64,000 nucleotides of DNA from Microbotryum silenes-acaulis (GCA_003665825.1 QPFY01000013.1:744001-808000), one strand, 5' to 3'. Shown: positions 11,587 to 23,469, numbered from the stretch's first letter. Notes: generated by a model from the sequence alone, not told the origin. Program-made: numbers and translations.

Positions 11587-13408
11587 TCATTTTGCTACGT
11601 CAAAATCTCCTCCCTTGATGCTCAACCCCATAACAGTCTCCTTTCGTTCCATCTCCAGCAGATAAGGCATATTCAGATGACCGAATCGTTGATGCCAAAT
11701 TTCGCGATCTGCGGAGTTGGAACGTACGGAGACCGTCAGCGATTGTGCCTCGGTGGGGTTGGGAGTAGATAGACGAGCCTGGAAGATGTATTTGGATCCG
11801 ACTAGTTGAGCGATCGCGAACGTCTTGCCATCCTTGCTGAACTCGCAGCGGTCTTCTTCCATTTCGATGCGAACGCCTTGCTTGCACAACGAGGGTCCCG
11901 AGATAAGGTTGACGACAAAGTTGGGAACGTGGAGGACGTCGGCGATGGACATCGTGGAGGTCGTGCCATCGGCGAGTGCGAACTCGGCAGTTAGAGTTCC
12001 TCGCCCTGCCGCCGGAGTGCGCGTTCCCGCTGCATCGATCATGAAGATCGGGCAATCTAACGTCGCATAGTCGCTCAACATGCATTTTTCGTTGACGAGA
12101 GACGTACTGGCGCCGGTGTCAAAAATCAACTCAGGATCCTCGGCCGTCGCCGCGCGGAAAGTCGTCTGCTCGCGCACTTCCGCCGCATAGTTGGTGAAGT
12201 GAAAAGAAGCACCCATACGATTCGCGAGATTCATGAGAACGGGATCCTCGACGAAGTAGGTTCCATGGCTTGTGACTGGAACGTTGATGTCAAGCGACTG
12301 AAGAAACGCAATCCTGTCACCTGTCGGGTTCCTTGAGGTGCACGCCGCCCGGCGATGGCCGAAGCCGAAGCAGTTCACGCATTGGTTGTTGGCACACATG
12401 AACTTGCCATCGACGATCTTGCCCCATTTTTCGGAGTTGGCGTAGTGTTCCGCGCGGGTTTTGGATCCCACGCGAGTACCGGTGCGACCATGTCCTCCCG
12501 AGCGGTAACTGTTCCTGGTGGGACCCGCGTGACCCCCGGACTGACCAGTCGTCGCGAATGCGTGGGGTTGCTGTCCGCAAGCGCAATTGCCGTTGCAAGG
12601 CGGTGCCCGACCCGGATCGGCCTCTTGGCGAGCCGCGGCGAACGCGCTCGCAGGTGCTTCCGTTTGCTCCTTGTGGTTGACACCGTTCATGATGACGTCT
12701 TCATCGTTGGCGGTTCGGACCTTCTCGAGGAATAAGTCGACGTCCTTTTCTTCGCGGAATGCGAACGTGTACTTCTCGGGAAGCTGCTCCATGAGAACGG
12801 TTTTGATGGCGAAATCGTCGACGTGTAGGACCATCGACAAAAGAGCTTTGCCACGTTCCTCTCCAAGGATCTCGACGATCTGAGCGTAGAAACCCTGCAG
12901 TTCCTCTGTGCCGATCCCAAGCTGTTGCTTCCAAAACGACAGTTTCTGCCGGTTGCAGAGTTCCCCAAGTCGTTTCACCTCGGTCGGTCATGAACGATGT
13001 TACGCTCGTTCCTGGCTCGTAGCGGAGGTTCCAGTACGCTCGCAGGGTCTTGGTCCCCACGAACGGGACGGTGTTAGTCTCGTAGGCTCGCACGAGCCCG
13101 GTCCAGACTTGATGCAAGCTGGCGTCGACGGCTGCTCCCTTCAGCTTGAACCACGTGTTCTCGTCAACATGTGACCTGATCAGGGTCCTCCCTTTGGCGT
13201 CCTTCGCATCGTAGTCGTTGCATAAGGACGTGTAATCCTTGAGCGACTGATTGAGCGGCTTCGAGGCGGGCGGCTTCTTTTGCTCGCTGTTCGCGACGCG
13301 GAATGCGCTAATCGACTGCAGCGCAAGACGCATCGCAGGCGCCCATGCCGGCCAGTTGATGCGGGTGAGAAGACCAATGGTTTCGAGGGACTCAGCCTTC
13401 CTGGACAT
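11587..13408 (-). pseudogene. copia gag and protease region, one frameshift
   Basis: Gag opens at 13408 (MSRKAES). The frame changes near 13000, at the FMTDR/KRLGEL junction, where one frame stops making family sense and another takes over. The second part contains a retroviral-type zinc knuckle CVNCFGFGHRRAAC (CX2CX4HX4C), the protease active site LIFDTGAST, and the start of the integrase zinc finger (WHQRFGHLN). It ends in an in-frame TGA at 11587, just where the finger's first cysteine of the CxxC pair is expected. Both interruptions predict a dead Gag-Pol unless recoding occurs. Confidence 0.85.
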
Positions 13409-13490
13409 CGTTGGGTGTGCTCTTCGGTTTGTTGACCAGTTGTGTTTTCGATGATCGTGCACCACAATTTGAGTTCACGGTTGAACTGAT

Positions 13491-13502
13491 CAGACGCTAC
13501 CA
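13491..13502 (-). other. tRNA primer binding site of copia element
   Basis: Read on the minus strand, TGGTAGCGTCTG follows the 5' LTR directly. TGGTAGCG resembles the initiator-tRNA-Met primer site known from Ty1. The tRNA assignment is inference. Confidence 0.6.
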
Positions 13503-13723
13503 AGTTAAATTTGGTGCTTCGCGATCTTTGGTCCAGGGAGACGAGAACACGAACTTCAGTCAACGGTCGATAGCAGAGTCAATGATTGGTGAGGAACCAA
13601 TCAAGAGAACTGGGTCGCCCCGCCGCTGACGCAGTCCGCGCCTCCCTGGCCAAAATGGCTAAAACTACCCAAAACCCCCAAAGACGCTCCTAGTCATTAC
13701 TGCTCGCGCAGTCCCTTCCAACA
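13503..13723 (-). repeat. 5' LTR of copia element (221 bp)
   Basis: Direct repeat of 8285-8502. Its outer end (TGTTGG on the minus strand) abuts the GAAGT duplication and its inner end abuts the primer binding site. Confidence 0.93.
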
Positions 13724-13728
13724 GAAGT

Positions 13729-14777
13729 GAGATCGATTGAAGTCCGGGGAGAGTGAGTGATATTCCAGTGCGCTCGATAGGTAAGCTCAGAATCTTATTG
13801 CTGACGTTGGTGATGTTCATGAGCTGAAGTAACTGAGGATGCCCCCGCCCAGTCGGCGCAGGGATCTACATGGTGGGTCGAACGGCACTTCAGGTCGACT
13901 GCCCCCACTTTCTTCCTTTGAAATGTGGATTTTCGTCGAGAGTTTGGCATAGTCATGAACACCTTGGCGCGGCTCAATTTTGAGCGAACATCACATGATT
14001 ATGATGACTCGACTTGGAAGGTTATAGCGCTTCGCGCTGCACTGCCGGCCCATGAAGAGAAAAAAGCGGAGCCCGGTTTGTTCGGAATCGACAAATCAGC
14101 GTCGAGGCACAGAAGCAACGGTTGGCGAGTCACGATCAGGCCCTAAGGGACTATTTGCATACTCATGCAATCCCACTACAGAACTCCCCATTCCCAGCGG
14201 ACGATACGAGACCAGATGATGAGGTGAAAAGCAGGGTCACAAATAGGACGCCCCTGTTCGGCCGACAGGAAGTGCTCACCGCAGAAAGTCTGCCAGGAAA
14301 CGACCAGCCGAGGCACCAACTCGTGCATTCAAGCCGGAGCAGTGTAGCCAACGACAAGAAGGCGACAATATGTGTCCGACATTGCTCTTGGTGACCAAGG
14401 AACGAAAACAGCACGCAGCAAGGTGAACGATGACGCATGCCAAGGTGCCCGGGCCTTGATGACTTGCGGACTAAAAAACGAGGGGCTTGGGACGAGGGAC
14501 TTTTGCGAGCGGGACTTTTGCGAAACGACTACCGGTCCGAGTCAACTTGGCCGCGAGATTTATGGCTTTTTCGCTCTCGGGACGACGAAACGCTGGCCGG
14601 CTTTCGTTGCTGCCTTCTTCGCTTTCTACACACCCTTGCTTTTCCTTGCATCTTCTCGACGAGCTCAGGCTTACAGCTTAGCCCCGCCGACCCCTCAAAC
14701 CCTTACTCGATAAATCGCTCGACTCGGCTCGCCCAGCCTCGTACTCAGCTACTTCTCTCCGCGCCGCCGGCCCGACG
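13729..14777. other. Intergenic region upstream of ornithine monooxygenase
   Basis: About 1 kb without a supportable gene. It should contain the promoter of the downstream siderophore gene. A single GATA-type site is noted separately. Confidence 0.5.
14708..14713 (+). promoter_or_regulatory. Possible GATA-factor site (CGATAA)
   Basis: CGATAA fits the HGATAR consensus of iron-responsive fungal GATA repressors and lies about 65 bp upstream of the ornithine monooxygenase start. One six-base match is weak evidence. Confidence 0.25.
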
Positions 14778-16948
14778 ATGTCATCGGCGATGCCCAGCTC
14801 GCTTCCGATCTTTGATCTTCTCTGCGTCGGCTTCGGCCCCGCCAGCTTGGCCTTGGCTGTAGCCTTGGTTGAACAGAACCAACAAGCACAATTGGTGACG
14901 CCCAACGTCTACTCGTCGCTAGGAGGCCTACAAGAGGCGCTTCGCGATGGCTCGGAGCTTCGCAATCGAGGGTCGGAGCTGAACGCTGCGAGTGCCGATC
15001 CAGCAGATCGACCTGGTATCAAGGTACGATTCCGGGGACCACACTTATCTCGAACCCATATCATTCCGATTATGCATCACTCACGCCGCAAATATCGCTC
15101 ACACAGTCCACGTCCGGTCCGATAAAGGTTTGCTTCATCGAGAAGCATGACACGTTCCGATGGCACCCTGGCATGATGCTCGATGGCAGCACAATGCAAA
15201 TATGTAAGTCAATCGAACTCGGCATCGGTGCTGGTAGGCGGTCGCGCCCATCATTTAGTGACCGTTGCCGAACGAGCGAGCGCTTTTGAGCTGAGGACGT
15301 GTTGGCTTCTCGGAAGCGGAAATGGCGCCGAGGAGGCTGAATCGGAGATTGCCGTTGTCTCACAGCTTTTCTCAAGGATCTAGCGACCTTGCGCAACCCC
15401 CAGTCGGCCTATACGTTCCTCTCGTACCTCGCTTCCTTCACACCCTCTCGTCTCGTCTCCTTCATATCTCGCGAAACTTTCACACCGAGCCGAAGAGAGT
15501 ACACCGATTACCTTGCATGGGCCGCACGGAAGGTCGAGGCCGAGCTCGAGAGTCAGAACGGCGAATTTGGTTACGGCGAGGAAGTCGTTGGTGTCGAGGG
15601 CGTTGTGGAAACAGGTGCCGACGTCAAGCTGGTCAAAGTCACCTCGCGAAATGTGGCCACGGGAGAGTTGAAGCAGCGACTGGCGCGAAATCTCGTCCTC
15701 TCGACCGGTGGTTATGCGCGACTACCGAAGGCGCTCAATGCACCCGAAATTCGAGCAACAGGCCGTGTGATTCACTCGTCCGTCTTTTTGGATCGCGTGG
15801 AGAGCATGATCGACTCGTGCCTGTTGTCGCTGCCGGCCTCGCGACCTCTCAAGCTCGCCTCGTTCGGTTCGGGCCAATCGGCCGCCGAGACCTTCCTCGC
15901 CGTCAGCCGCGAGCTGGCCGCTCGCCTTCCCCACGACATTGCCCACCGACCTGAGATCACCCTTTTCATTCGCAAGGCGACATTACGCCCCGCGGACGAT
16001 TCTCCTTTCTCGAACGAAGTCTTTGATCCTGCCATGTCGCAAGCCGTTTACGGGCTCGAGCCAAGGGGACGGCAGATCGTCATGAGCGACGCCAAGGCGA
16101 CGAACTATTCTGTGGTCAACCCCAAGACACTAGTGTCCATTTATGAGGCAATGTACGCCCAGCAGGTCGAGGAGGACATCGCCAAGCGTGACGGGACACT
16201 CGACTCGCTCAAACGGTCTCCTAAGCTGATTATTCACCCGTATACCGAGCTTGTTGGCGCCACGACTTCGAGTTCGTCGTCTTCCTCCTTGACGCTTGTC
16301 CTAAGGAACCTGGTCGCGTCGACGGTGCATTCGGAAGAGTTCGACGCCGTCGTTTGCGGTACTGGATACGATCGACAGGCATGGAAGGGGCTGCTGTTCT
16401 CGAAGTCGGCCGAAGACTTGACAGCCACCCCTTCCGAGACTGTGCCCCTTGCCACTTTATTTGAGCGAGTACAGACGCCCTCCTCGCTTGACTGGCCCTC
16501 CCCATCGGAAGCTCTCCCCGCCTCCGACTTGTCCGATCGCTCCCAGAGTCATTCTCGCGAAACGACATCAGCCAACGAGAGTCCTCTCTTCTCCAACTCG
16601 GCCGTCTCGTCGAGCGCGGCGTCATCCCCTGCCCCGTCGCGAGGGTCGTATCAAAAGGCGGACAAAAGCTCCTCCAACGATTACGGCGTAACCGAGAGTT
16701 ACCGGCTACGGTTGCCCACCAAGACCGTGGATGGTGGCGAATTTAAAGCCCGGGTTTGGCTGCAGGGCAGTTGCGAGTCGACTCATGGAATCAGTGATTC
16801 TCTCCTGAGGTAAGTCAGCCGTTCCCTAGCTACGGTGTCGCCGTACGCTGCCGGTACTGACGGAAGCTTTTATGACTGCCACAGTGTTCTTGCTGTTCGT
16901 TCAGGCGAAGTAGTCGCCGATTTTATGAAGGAAGGCTCGTTTGACTGA
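14778..16948 (+). CDS. sidA: L-ornithine N5-monooxygenase (siderophore biosynthesis)
   Basis: This flavoprotein hydroxylates L-ornithine to N5-hydroxyornithine, the committed step of hydroxamate siderophores such as rhodotorulic acid and ferrichromes. Four exons (14778-15023, 15128-15203, 15366-16809, 16885-16948) join in frame. The FAD-binding motif is near the N-terminus (CVGFGPASLALAVAL). The substrate/flavin region reads EKHDTFRWHPGMMLDG. The NADPH-binding motif is FGSGQSAAETF, and a C-terminal CGTGYD corresponds to the family's ATGY motif. A Ser-rich insertion of about 80 residues (near 16480-16680) precedes the conserved tail GSCESTHGISDSLLS. No NRPS or acyltransferase partner lies within the window, so it stands alone here. 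Confidence 0.93.
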
Positions 16949-17792
16949 GTTTAATATACCTCCGTTCGAACGGTATGCTTCGCCGGCTCGTGTCTCTAGA
17001 TCTGAATCGTTTTCATGCAGCCCACTTCCGTTCACGCTTCCCAGCACCTTAGTTCTGTACAAATTTCTTCTCGTAGTTCGCTTCTTGCTCCAAGTACTTT
17101 GCGTTAAACAACCATTTGGAATGCAACCCCTGTAGTTCGCGCGCATAATCGCCTCTGTAGACGTAACAGGTTTTGTCGATGACCGGCTGCTCGGCCGGCA
17201 AGAAAGGTTGCCTAGTGGCGGATGATCAAGGGCCTTTGAAGGCAAGTTGCAAGGGGCACGCATGACAAGCTAAGAAATGTTGCTGGTAAGAGTGCTGCTC
17301 GCGCAATGGTGCGTGCGTGGTCAAACAAGTTGCAAAGTCCTCAAGGGACTACGCTGTGACGTCGGCTTGCGCCACATTGGGCCGTGAGCGCAAGAGCCTA
17401 GACTCATTTCGCCATCCGTTTCGTTGCGTTGGCTCATTGACCCACTTTATCGTGGAAATCCGGGTAGTTATAAGGGGAAATTCCCTGCAATACCTTCTCA
17501 TTCTGAAGGCACATCAGAAGATGCACCATCACGGCAGAATAAACGGGACTCGTGGCAGTGCGAGCACTTCGAGCCCCACATGCCTGCAGGCATGTGCAAC
17601 TGCGCTGAAGTCGTCCGAGCGAGGTGCCCGGAGTCCGCCAAGTGGCGCGGGTGTGACATGGCCGTCACGAGGCCCGCAAAGAATTGCGTCACGCCTGCCC
17701 TTTGAGTGATCCGCGTTAATAAAGTGGTTGGGCGGTCGTGATTGGTGCCGTTTCGTCAGCCAAGGCTTCCGCTTCTCCGGGCTCTCGTATAG
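16949..17792. other. Intergenic region between sidA and the KDZ transposon
   Basis: About 840 bp. I saw no gene or RNA that I can support. It ends in the 18-bp palindrome at the transposon edge. Confidence 0.5.
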
Positions 17793-17927
17793 CTATACGA
17801 GCACCTCGGGCAGACATAAAAAGTACGCCTCAACCGGCGCGCGCGCAGCGCCCTCCCACGCGCCTTCCAAGCCACAATCCCGGCGGGTTGCAACCTTGCT
17901 ACCCCAGGTAGCAGATTAGGCCCAGGT
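17793..17927 (+). repeat. Left terminal inverted repeat of KDZ transposon
   Basis: Inverted copy of 23470-23605, with one substitution and one single-base indel seen by eye (about 98 percent identity). It starts CTATACGAGCACCTCGGG and includes GGTAGCAGATTAGGCCC. Confidence 0.93.
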
Positions 17928-18302
17928 CAGGTGTGCCCTCCTCGATGTCGAGTTGCCGAGACGTTCACTCCCACTACAACTCCATGGAAAACCTGGAAAC
18001 AAAGGCGCAGTCGGCGAACAATAGTGTATTCGGATTTTTGGATATTTTTCGAGAGTTATTGCTGTCCTCTGCAAGCTGAACAGGCGCTCTACCTCGAACA
18101 CGTGATTCGGCACGGGTCGCACGGAACAATTGGGGCCGGGACTGGCCGGGACGTCGACGCGTCACGACTCCGGAGACGCTGGAGACTGCTGGAGATGGCG
18201 GCGACGCGTCGCGCTCGCGCATACCGCCCATTCTTCTGCTTTGCCCAATCGCCCCCTACTACGTATACGAAGTAACGAACTATGCAATGAGCATCCGTCA
18301 CC

Positions 18303-19528
18303 TTGCGACAGTCTGAAACGAACGCCCACTTCGAAACACCGGATCAGTCATACTTCTGCTGCTCCTATCATGATGAGTCAATCCAATCAACTCAACCACC
18401 TCCCGAATCGCAGCCAACGTTTGGCGCTCCGGCGATGAACAGCAGTATGTTTGCCGCCGATCGACACGGGTGCTCTGACTGGACTACCGGCTCACGATCA
18501 CATCTGACACATAGGTTCGTATGCTGCTTCTGGGTACGAGTCGCGCACCTCGCCTTGGACTCCCTACCAGTCCGCATATAACGACTATTCGGGTCCGTGG
18601 GTGGCCGTCGCGTCGATCGCGTACAGCATCGGTCTGTTCTGTCGTTACACCGTCGTGCTCCCGATCCAGCGTCCACTTCCGCTGGCGTAACGGCCATCTC
18701 GAATCCTGCGTCGTACAACTATCAATCGTCTCCGGGATCTGCTTCGTCCAACCAACCAGTTTACCGTCCTACGTTCCCCGATCCTGGACGCATCGATGGC
18801 CCGTATCTAGCTCCGCCAGCAAGCAACAATCTCGCAAGCATCGCAAGCATGGTCGAACAAGGAGGGAATAATCCTGACGGCACGGGTATTGTCTTTGACG
18901 CGGCAGGTTTGCCAAATACTGCACCTTCCGCTCGCGATCGCCAAAAGTCGCGGGCCGCACAAGTTTCTCAAGACGAGGAGGGAGGCCGCGCATCAGGAGG
19001 GAGGGATGTATCAGCGAATGTCTGCGCACAGCTTGGAACGCACCCGTGGCCGACAAAAAACGTTGAGACCAAATGCCAATGGTACAACATCATCCTCAAG
19101 GAACTGTTCCGTGAGTACAAGAAATGTAGCCTGCCTACTCTTCCATACACGGTGCCTAATTTTGACCCGGCTCGCTGTTTTCAGAGTTCGCGCTGCGCCG
19201 ACGCTCCGTGCTGGACGGCGAGAAGATGCAATCGCCCAAGTTCGTCTATGACGTAAAGGCTCTCAGGGACAACACCAGAATCATTGTTCAGCGCGGCGCG
19301 CTCCTTCGCAAAGCGGATTTCCGAAGCCCGAGTGGCAAGCTCAAGTTGTTGGGACCAGACCTGGTTCGGATCATCCCATTGCTGCGTGCAGGCGAGCTGA
19401 GCTTCAGACTGGAGGAAGAGGTAATCGGGCCAAGTGCAGACCAGGCAATGGCCGACGGCGATGAAGGCGGCGACAGCGATGCTGACCGGCGGACTCGGAA
19501 CACGAGCTCCGACGAGGGCAGCGAGTGA
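18303..19528 (+). CDS. Accessory protein of the KDZ transposon, unknown function
   Basis: Four exons (18303-18444, 18515-18592, 18670-19110, 19185-19528) with GT-AG introns of 70, 77 and 74 bp join into 1005 nt, giving 334 residues with no stop. The N-terminal half is rich in Ser, Gln, Pro, Tyr and Asn and looks disordered. The C-terminal half holds a compact region (from about THPWPTKNVETKCQWYNII to LKLLGPDLVRIIPLL) with basic and hydrophobic helices, then an acidic Asp/Glu/Ser tail. I recognise no known domain. It is not obviously a TET/JBP dioxygenase, which some fungal KDZ elements carry. The intact spliced frame contrasts with the damaged transposase. Alternative: a host gene captured by the element. 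The start could also be the ATG at 18371 or 18435. Confidence 0.55.
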
Positions 19529-21024
19529 GATGACGATGGCCGAGCTCTCAGCGCCAGCCGGACTCGTCGACGCGCATGCGGTGCGGAGATCTTGGCTGTT
19601 GAAGGGCCAGAATTCGTTGGACAACACAGGCCACCACATTCATATGCATCCCGCTCCTGGTGACTAAAGGCGGAGAGGGTGATTGTTCGTTGCCCTTCGT
19701 GCCTAATCTTCCCCTGGGCCGCTCGAGACCGACCTCTCCATGTTGACGTGGGATGTGCCAGTGACGTAATCCTGCTCACAAACATTATCCCTGTGTCATC
19801 TGACGAAGACGAAGTTGTTCTTGTTCTGGGTTGTTTTCGAAGTATTATGTAGAGTTGAATTGCCCAGTGAGAATGGAGTGCTCCCTGATCCGTGGTCCAG
19901 ACGGAGCGTCTGCTTTCCGGAAGTGACTTTTTGAGCAAAGAATGAATAAACAGAATTCGCAACACGCTTCCACTAATTGCAGTGTATGTGAGCATCTTTT
20001 TATTATCTATTAGCACTAAAGTGAACGGGCAAGGGTTGCATCTGGCCGGGCTCGGTCTTCGCCAAAGTGCCAATCAGAGCTGCTGGGCCACGGTGACGAC
20101 CCCCGGCCGGCTGACTTCAAGCGGCGCGCACTCCCAGAAGAACGCGAACTCGTCTGAGCCCCTGAACGCGCAAGCGGAGCGGAACACGTAGGTCATCAGT
20201 CGTAAGTAGCAAAGTAACGACAAAGTACGTGCTTGATGAGAGGTGGGTCGTACTCGATAATACATTCGGTGAAAACATGGAAAGCTTAGGCTTGCCAGTA
20301 ACAGGCTCTTGGAGCGAAAACCTCAATTGACTCCGAGACATGATCGATGGCCGCTCATACCTACCTCTTACTTGACAAACATTCCCTCTCATCAATGAGG
20401 TAGGCCGCCAATCCTCAGGCCACATGGTGAGTGCTCAAAGCAGAGAGAACTCTTGCATTCGCCGCACTAGAATGAATTGTCAGCACTTCTGCCCCCGTCA
20501 AGCATAGACTAAACTTGATCTTGAGATCTTGACACCAAGCTCTTCTTAAAACAGGCCCAAGTCTCGGTAGCAGGGATCGGGATCGGTGCAAAGGGCCTTT
20601 GGTGGCGCCATGGCAGGAAGTCGAATCCTTCGAGCGGGAATCCTCAGAGAGAGAGAGCCGCCGAGCCATCTTGTTCGGAAGAAGGGCTTGCACGCACATG
20701 CCAACTTTGCTATTCAACCCTGTCCGAGGGTAGGAGATACATTCTCTATATTGACCAAACCCACTCACCCATTTTCACGTGGAACACATTCTAGGTACTC
20801 GAGCAGTTGCATGCGCTTTAACTGAAAAGTCACCCGGCAAGTCACCCGGCAGGAGCCTAGTAAGACAGGCGCAGCCCAGAGATTAGGTCTGACAATATTT
20901 CTCTCTATGAGACGGTGATATTACTCTCACCCACCGCAATTGAGACGACGTTAGTTTGCAAACACCATGTCCATTGTTTCAACATTAAGTTACTCCACTA
21001 ATTCAATCTAAATCAGAAGCTGGT
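19529..21024. other. Non-coding interior of the KDZ transposon
   Basis: About 1.5 kb between the convergent accessory gene and the transposase. Short open frames exist on both strands but none shows motifs or splice continuity. Confidence 0.45.
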
Positions 21025-23095
21025 CTAAACGCCCGAGAAGTATTCGTCTTCCTGACCAGCAAAGTCATCGCCGTAGCTTTCATCCGAAGAACTGCCCATC
21101 TCACCGTCCTGCTCGAGGAGTTATAGGCCCCACCTCCTTTGCGAGTTGAGCCTCGTCGCTCATATCCATCTGCGCCTGAATGACCCGCACTTGCTGAACG
21201 TCACAGGCCAGCGGTGGAGGCCGCGCCGAGTCGTCGAGGCCAGATGTCTCCATAGGACCGCGTGTTCCCGATCGATTATGTGCAGGTAGCTGGTGGTGTT
21301 TCGCCTTCTTGACACTTCTTCCCGTCGCTTTCAATCGTTGATGTAAACCACGAAATTCTGACAGTGCAGAAGGCATGGGCTCGGAATCGCCCTCTTACTG
21401 CCCGCGAGTGTTGAGCCAAATATCGAAGAAATGGTCGTTCTGGGACCAAGAACATTCGCGCAGCTGAAGAAGCTCCATCCGGCGATCCAGTATAATGAGC
21501 GCGCGGTCTCGGATCTCTTCAATATCTTCAGTGCCGAATATGGACTTGGCATCAGCTGGGTCGATCGATTCAGGAAGGGTATCTGTTGGGATGGTTTGAA
21601 AGATGTCAGGGCGACATAAGAGGTGATATGGAGCACGCTGTATCGAAAACTTACCCGAAACGTTAGTCCAAAGTGTTTGGCAACTAGTGATACGAGTCTT
21701 TTCATCTTCGATCCAAGCCAAAGCTTGCCGCACCTCGGCGCCGATCCGCGCTTTCTCCTCACCGACTCGATCCTTGGCGCGCACAGCTGCTACTCCTCGC
21801 GGAATGAGCGACCGTAGCCCGCTCCACAATCGAAGTTCGGAATGAGGCGGGGGTTGAACTCGACTTGGCAGGACCAGATATGGGCGTATGCATGGAAGAC
21901 GTTCGTGGCGAACTCCAGTCGCTTGAAAAGCTTTGGCAGGAGCTGCCTCTGGTGACAAATGATAGGAAAGTACGCGCATTTGGTCTGTGCCAACGAGACT
22001 GAGGAGGAAGGGACGCGTCGTGATCGAAGCATACCTTTTCAATGTGGTGTTTGAAGTTACAAGCAATGTCGTATAAGACTCCGATCTTGGCGTTTTCAGG
22101 AAGGCGCTCTGAGATGTGCTTGAGGATGGCAAGCGCATAGTACAATCTGAGTGGTCGGAGGGGAACATGCGCATTAGTACTGGGAGAGGAAAGCGGAAGC
22201 GACTAAGTCCCGCCAGACAGCTCTGCGCTCACTTTTCACTAGACCTCTCAAGATTGACCATTTTCAGGTTTACATCATGACGGCATACGCAGGCAACGAG
22301 TCCGGTGTCGACTACTCGTGACGAGGTTGAGCCAGCTCCGTCGTCGGCACCCTTCCACGACTCTGTGCACGCCTACGAGGGTGGGTGGGTGTAGAGGTAA
22401 GCAATCCCATTAAAGCAAATACAAAGAGCGGCACTGCGGCATTACTCACCTTTTTGGTCGGCCGCACCGAAGCTTCAACCTCGGCCTTCATCGCCTGAAC
22501 CTCTTCCTCACCCAAGAAAATGTCCGGAACGATCTGGTCGTGCTTCGAGTTTTTCTCACGCGTTTGCTGAAAGCTGCCGTCGTATGCAAGCACGCAATCC
22601 AATGTGACGTCGTGACCAGGTTGATTAAGTCACGTTGGCCCGAAGCACGCGGGACACTTGTTGGAACGAATCGACGGTGCCTACGAAAAGGTCCCCGCTG
22701 TCCTTCTCGCATGTTTCGAGAGCGCGGTACTCGTCGATCGCGTTGCTTCGGAAGGTCTTTGTCCTGCATGCGCGGAAGGCAGGCTTTCTGAAACGATGGC
22801 GGCGTCCAAACTCACCCAAGGATGTCCCGTATAGTGACCCTGATCCCACCCACAACGGGAGTAATACTCTTTGAGGCCGTCCGCATAGCCGGTGAGAGCG
22901 CGGGGGCTGACCCTCCAGCTCGCGTGGGCCTGCTCGACCAGTCGAAATGAGAAGGCGGTCATCGGCATTGAAGCGGTCGAAGAGAAGTTGGGCCAAGCGT
23001 TCGACGTCCGTAGCACACCGCGACTCGGAGGCACAGAAGGTGACCTGCAATTTGTAGACCGACGGTTTGGACTTGTATCTTCTCTTCGGCGGCAT
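21025..23095 (-). pseudogene. KDZ transposase, probably inactive
   Basis: KDZ transposases cut and paste DNA with an RNase-H-like fold. From N to C on the minus strand I see FSFRLVEQAHASWRVSP and LTGYADGLKEYYSRCGW (about 22860-22970), FGRRHRFRKPAFRAC, a Cys pair KCPACFGPT, DCVLAYDGSFQQTREK, VFLGEEEV-like text (FLGEEEVQAMKAEVEASVRP), VVDTGLVACVCRHD, YYALAILKHISERLPENAKI, GVLYDIACNF, and VFHAYAHIWSCQVEFNPRLI. The acidic C-terminus ends at 21025. The frame changes several times around 22640-22900, and an in-frame TGA follows CPACFGPT at about 22626. Not all changes can be explained by introns, so I call it decayed. The true 5' end is unresolved; 23095 is the first plausible ATG. Confidence 0.75.
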
Positions 23096-23469
23096 GGCGA
23101 CGCCGAGTCAAGTGCATGAGCAGGAGGACGAACGCGAGCCGTGGGGTCTGTACAGTCGATGGCGACGCTACAATGAGCTGTAGCGGAAGCAACGGGGTGA
23201 GGCGGCAAGTCAAGTGGAAGGTCCCTCGCGTGTTGCGCTGGGCCTCTGCGCGCGTGGCCGACTGCCGCCAACGCGTGTGCTCGGACCCTTCGATCTCGGG
23301 ACCGAAATCCCGCGCGACCGCTTCGGACATGTGACTCTGACGACACCCGAAAGATGCGAGAAAAAGATGAAGGAAGGAATGCATCTACTACGCACTTCCC
23401 TTATCAATCTAGCAGCTGTGAGAGTGTTGTGTGTACACAGAATCGACTCGAAGCAGGGAGTTGGGCGCA

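Larger units (their letters stand above)
8280..13728 (-). mobile_element. Ty1/copia LTR retrotransposon, complete ends, broken coding region
   Basis: Two direct repeats (8285-8502 and 13503-13723) bound the element, and the 5-bp sequence GAAGT flanks it on both sides (8280-8284 and 13724-13728) as a target-site duplication. On the minus strand the order is 5' LTR, primer binding site, gag with zinc knuckle, protease, integrase, reverse transcriptase, RNase H, 3' LTR. Integrase before reverse transcriptase defines the copia order. LTRs start TGTTGG on the coding strand, as in many Ty1-like elements. The frame is interrupted several times (entries below), so this copy should not make a full Gag-Pol, although the LTR pair looks recent. 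Confidence 0.95.

Noticed and set aside
18303..19528. Accessory KDZ gene as a TET/JBP dioxygenase
   Set aside because: I looked for the HxD and later His/Arg motifs of 2-oxoglutarate dioxygenases and did not find them in the spliced product.
19181..19639. Minus-strand 152-codon ORF with hydrophobic stretches inside the KDZ element
   Set aside because: It overlaps the last exon of the plus-strand accessory gene, whose four exons join cleanly in phase. The minus frame has no splice partner and looks like its antisense shadow.
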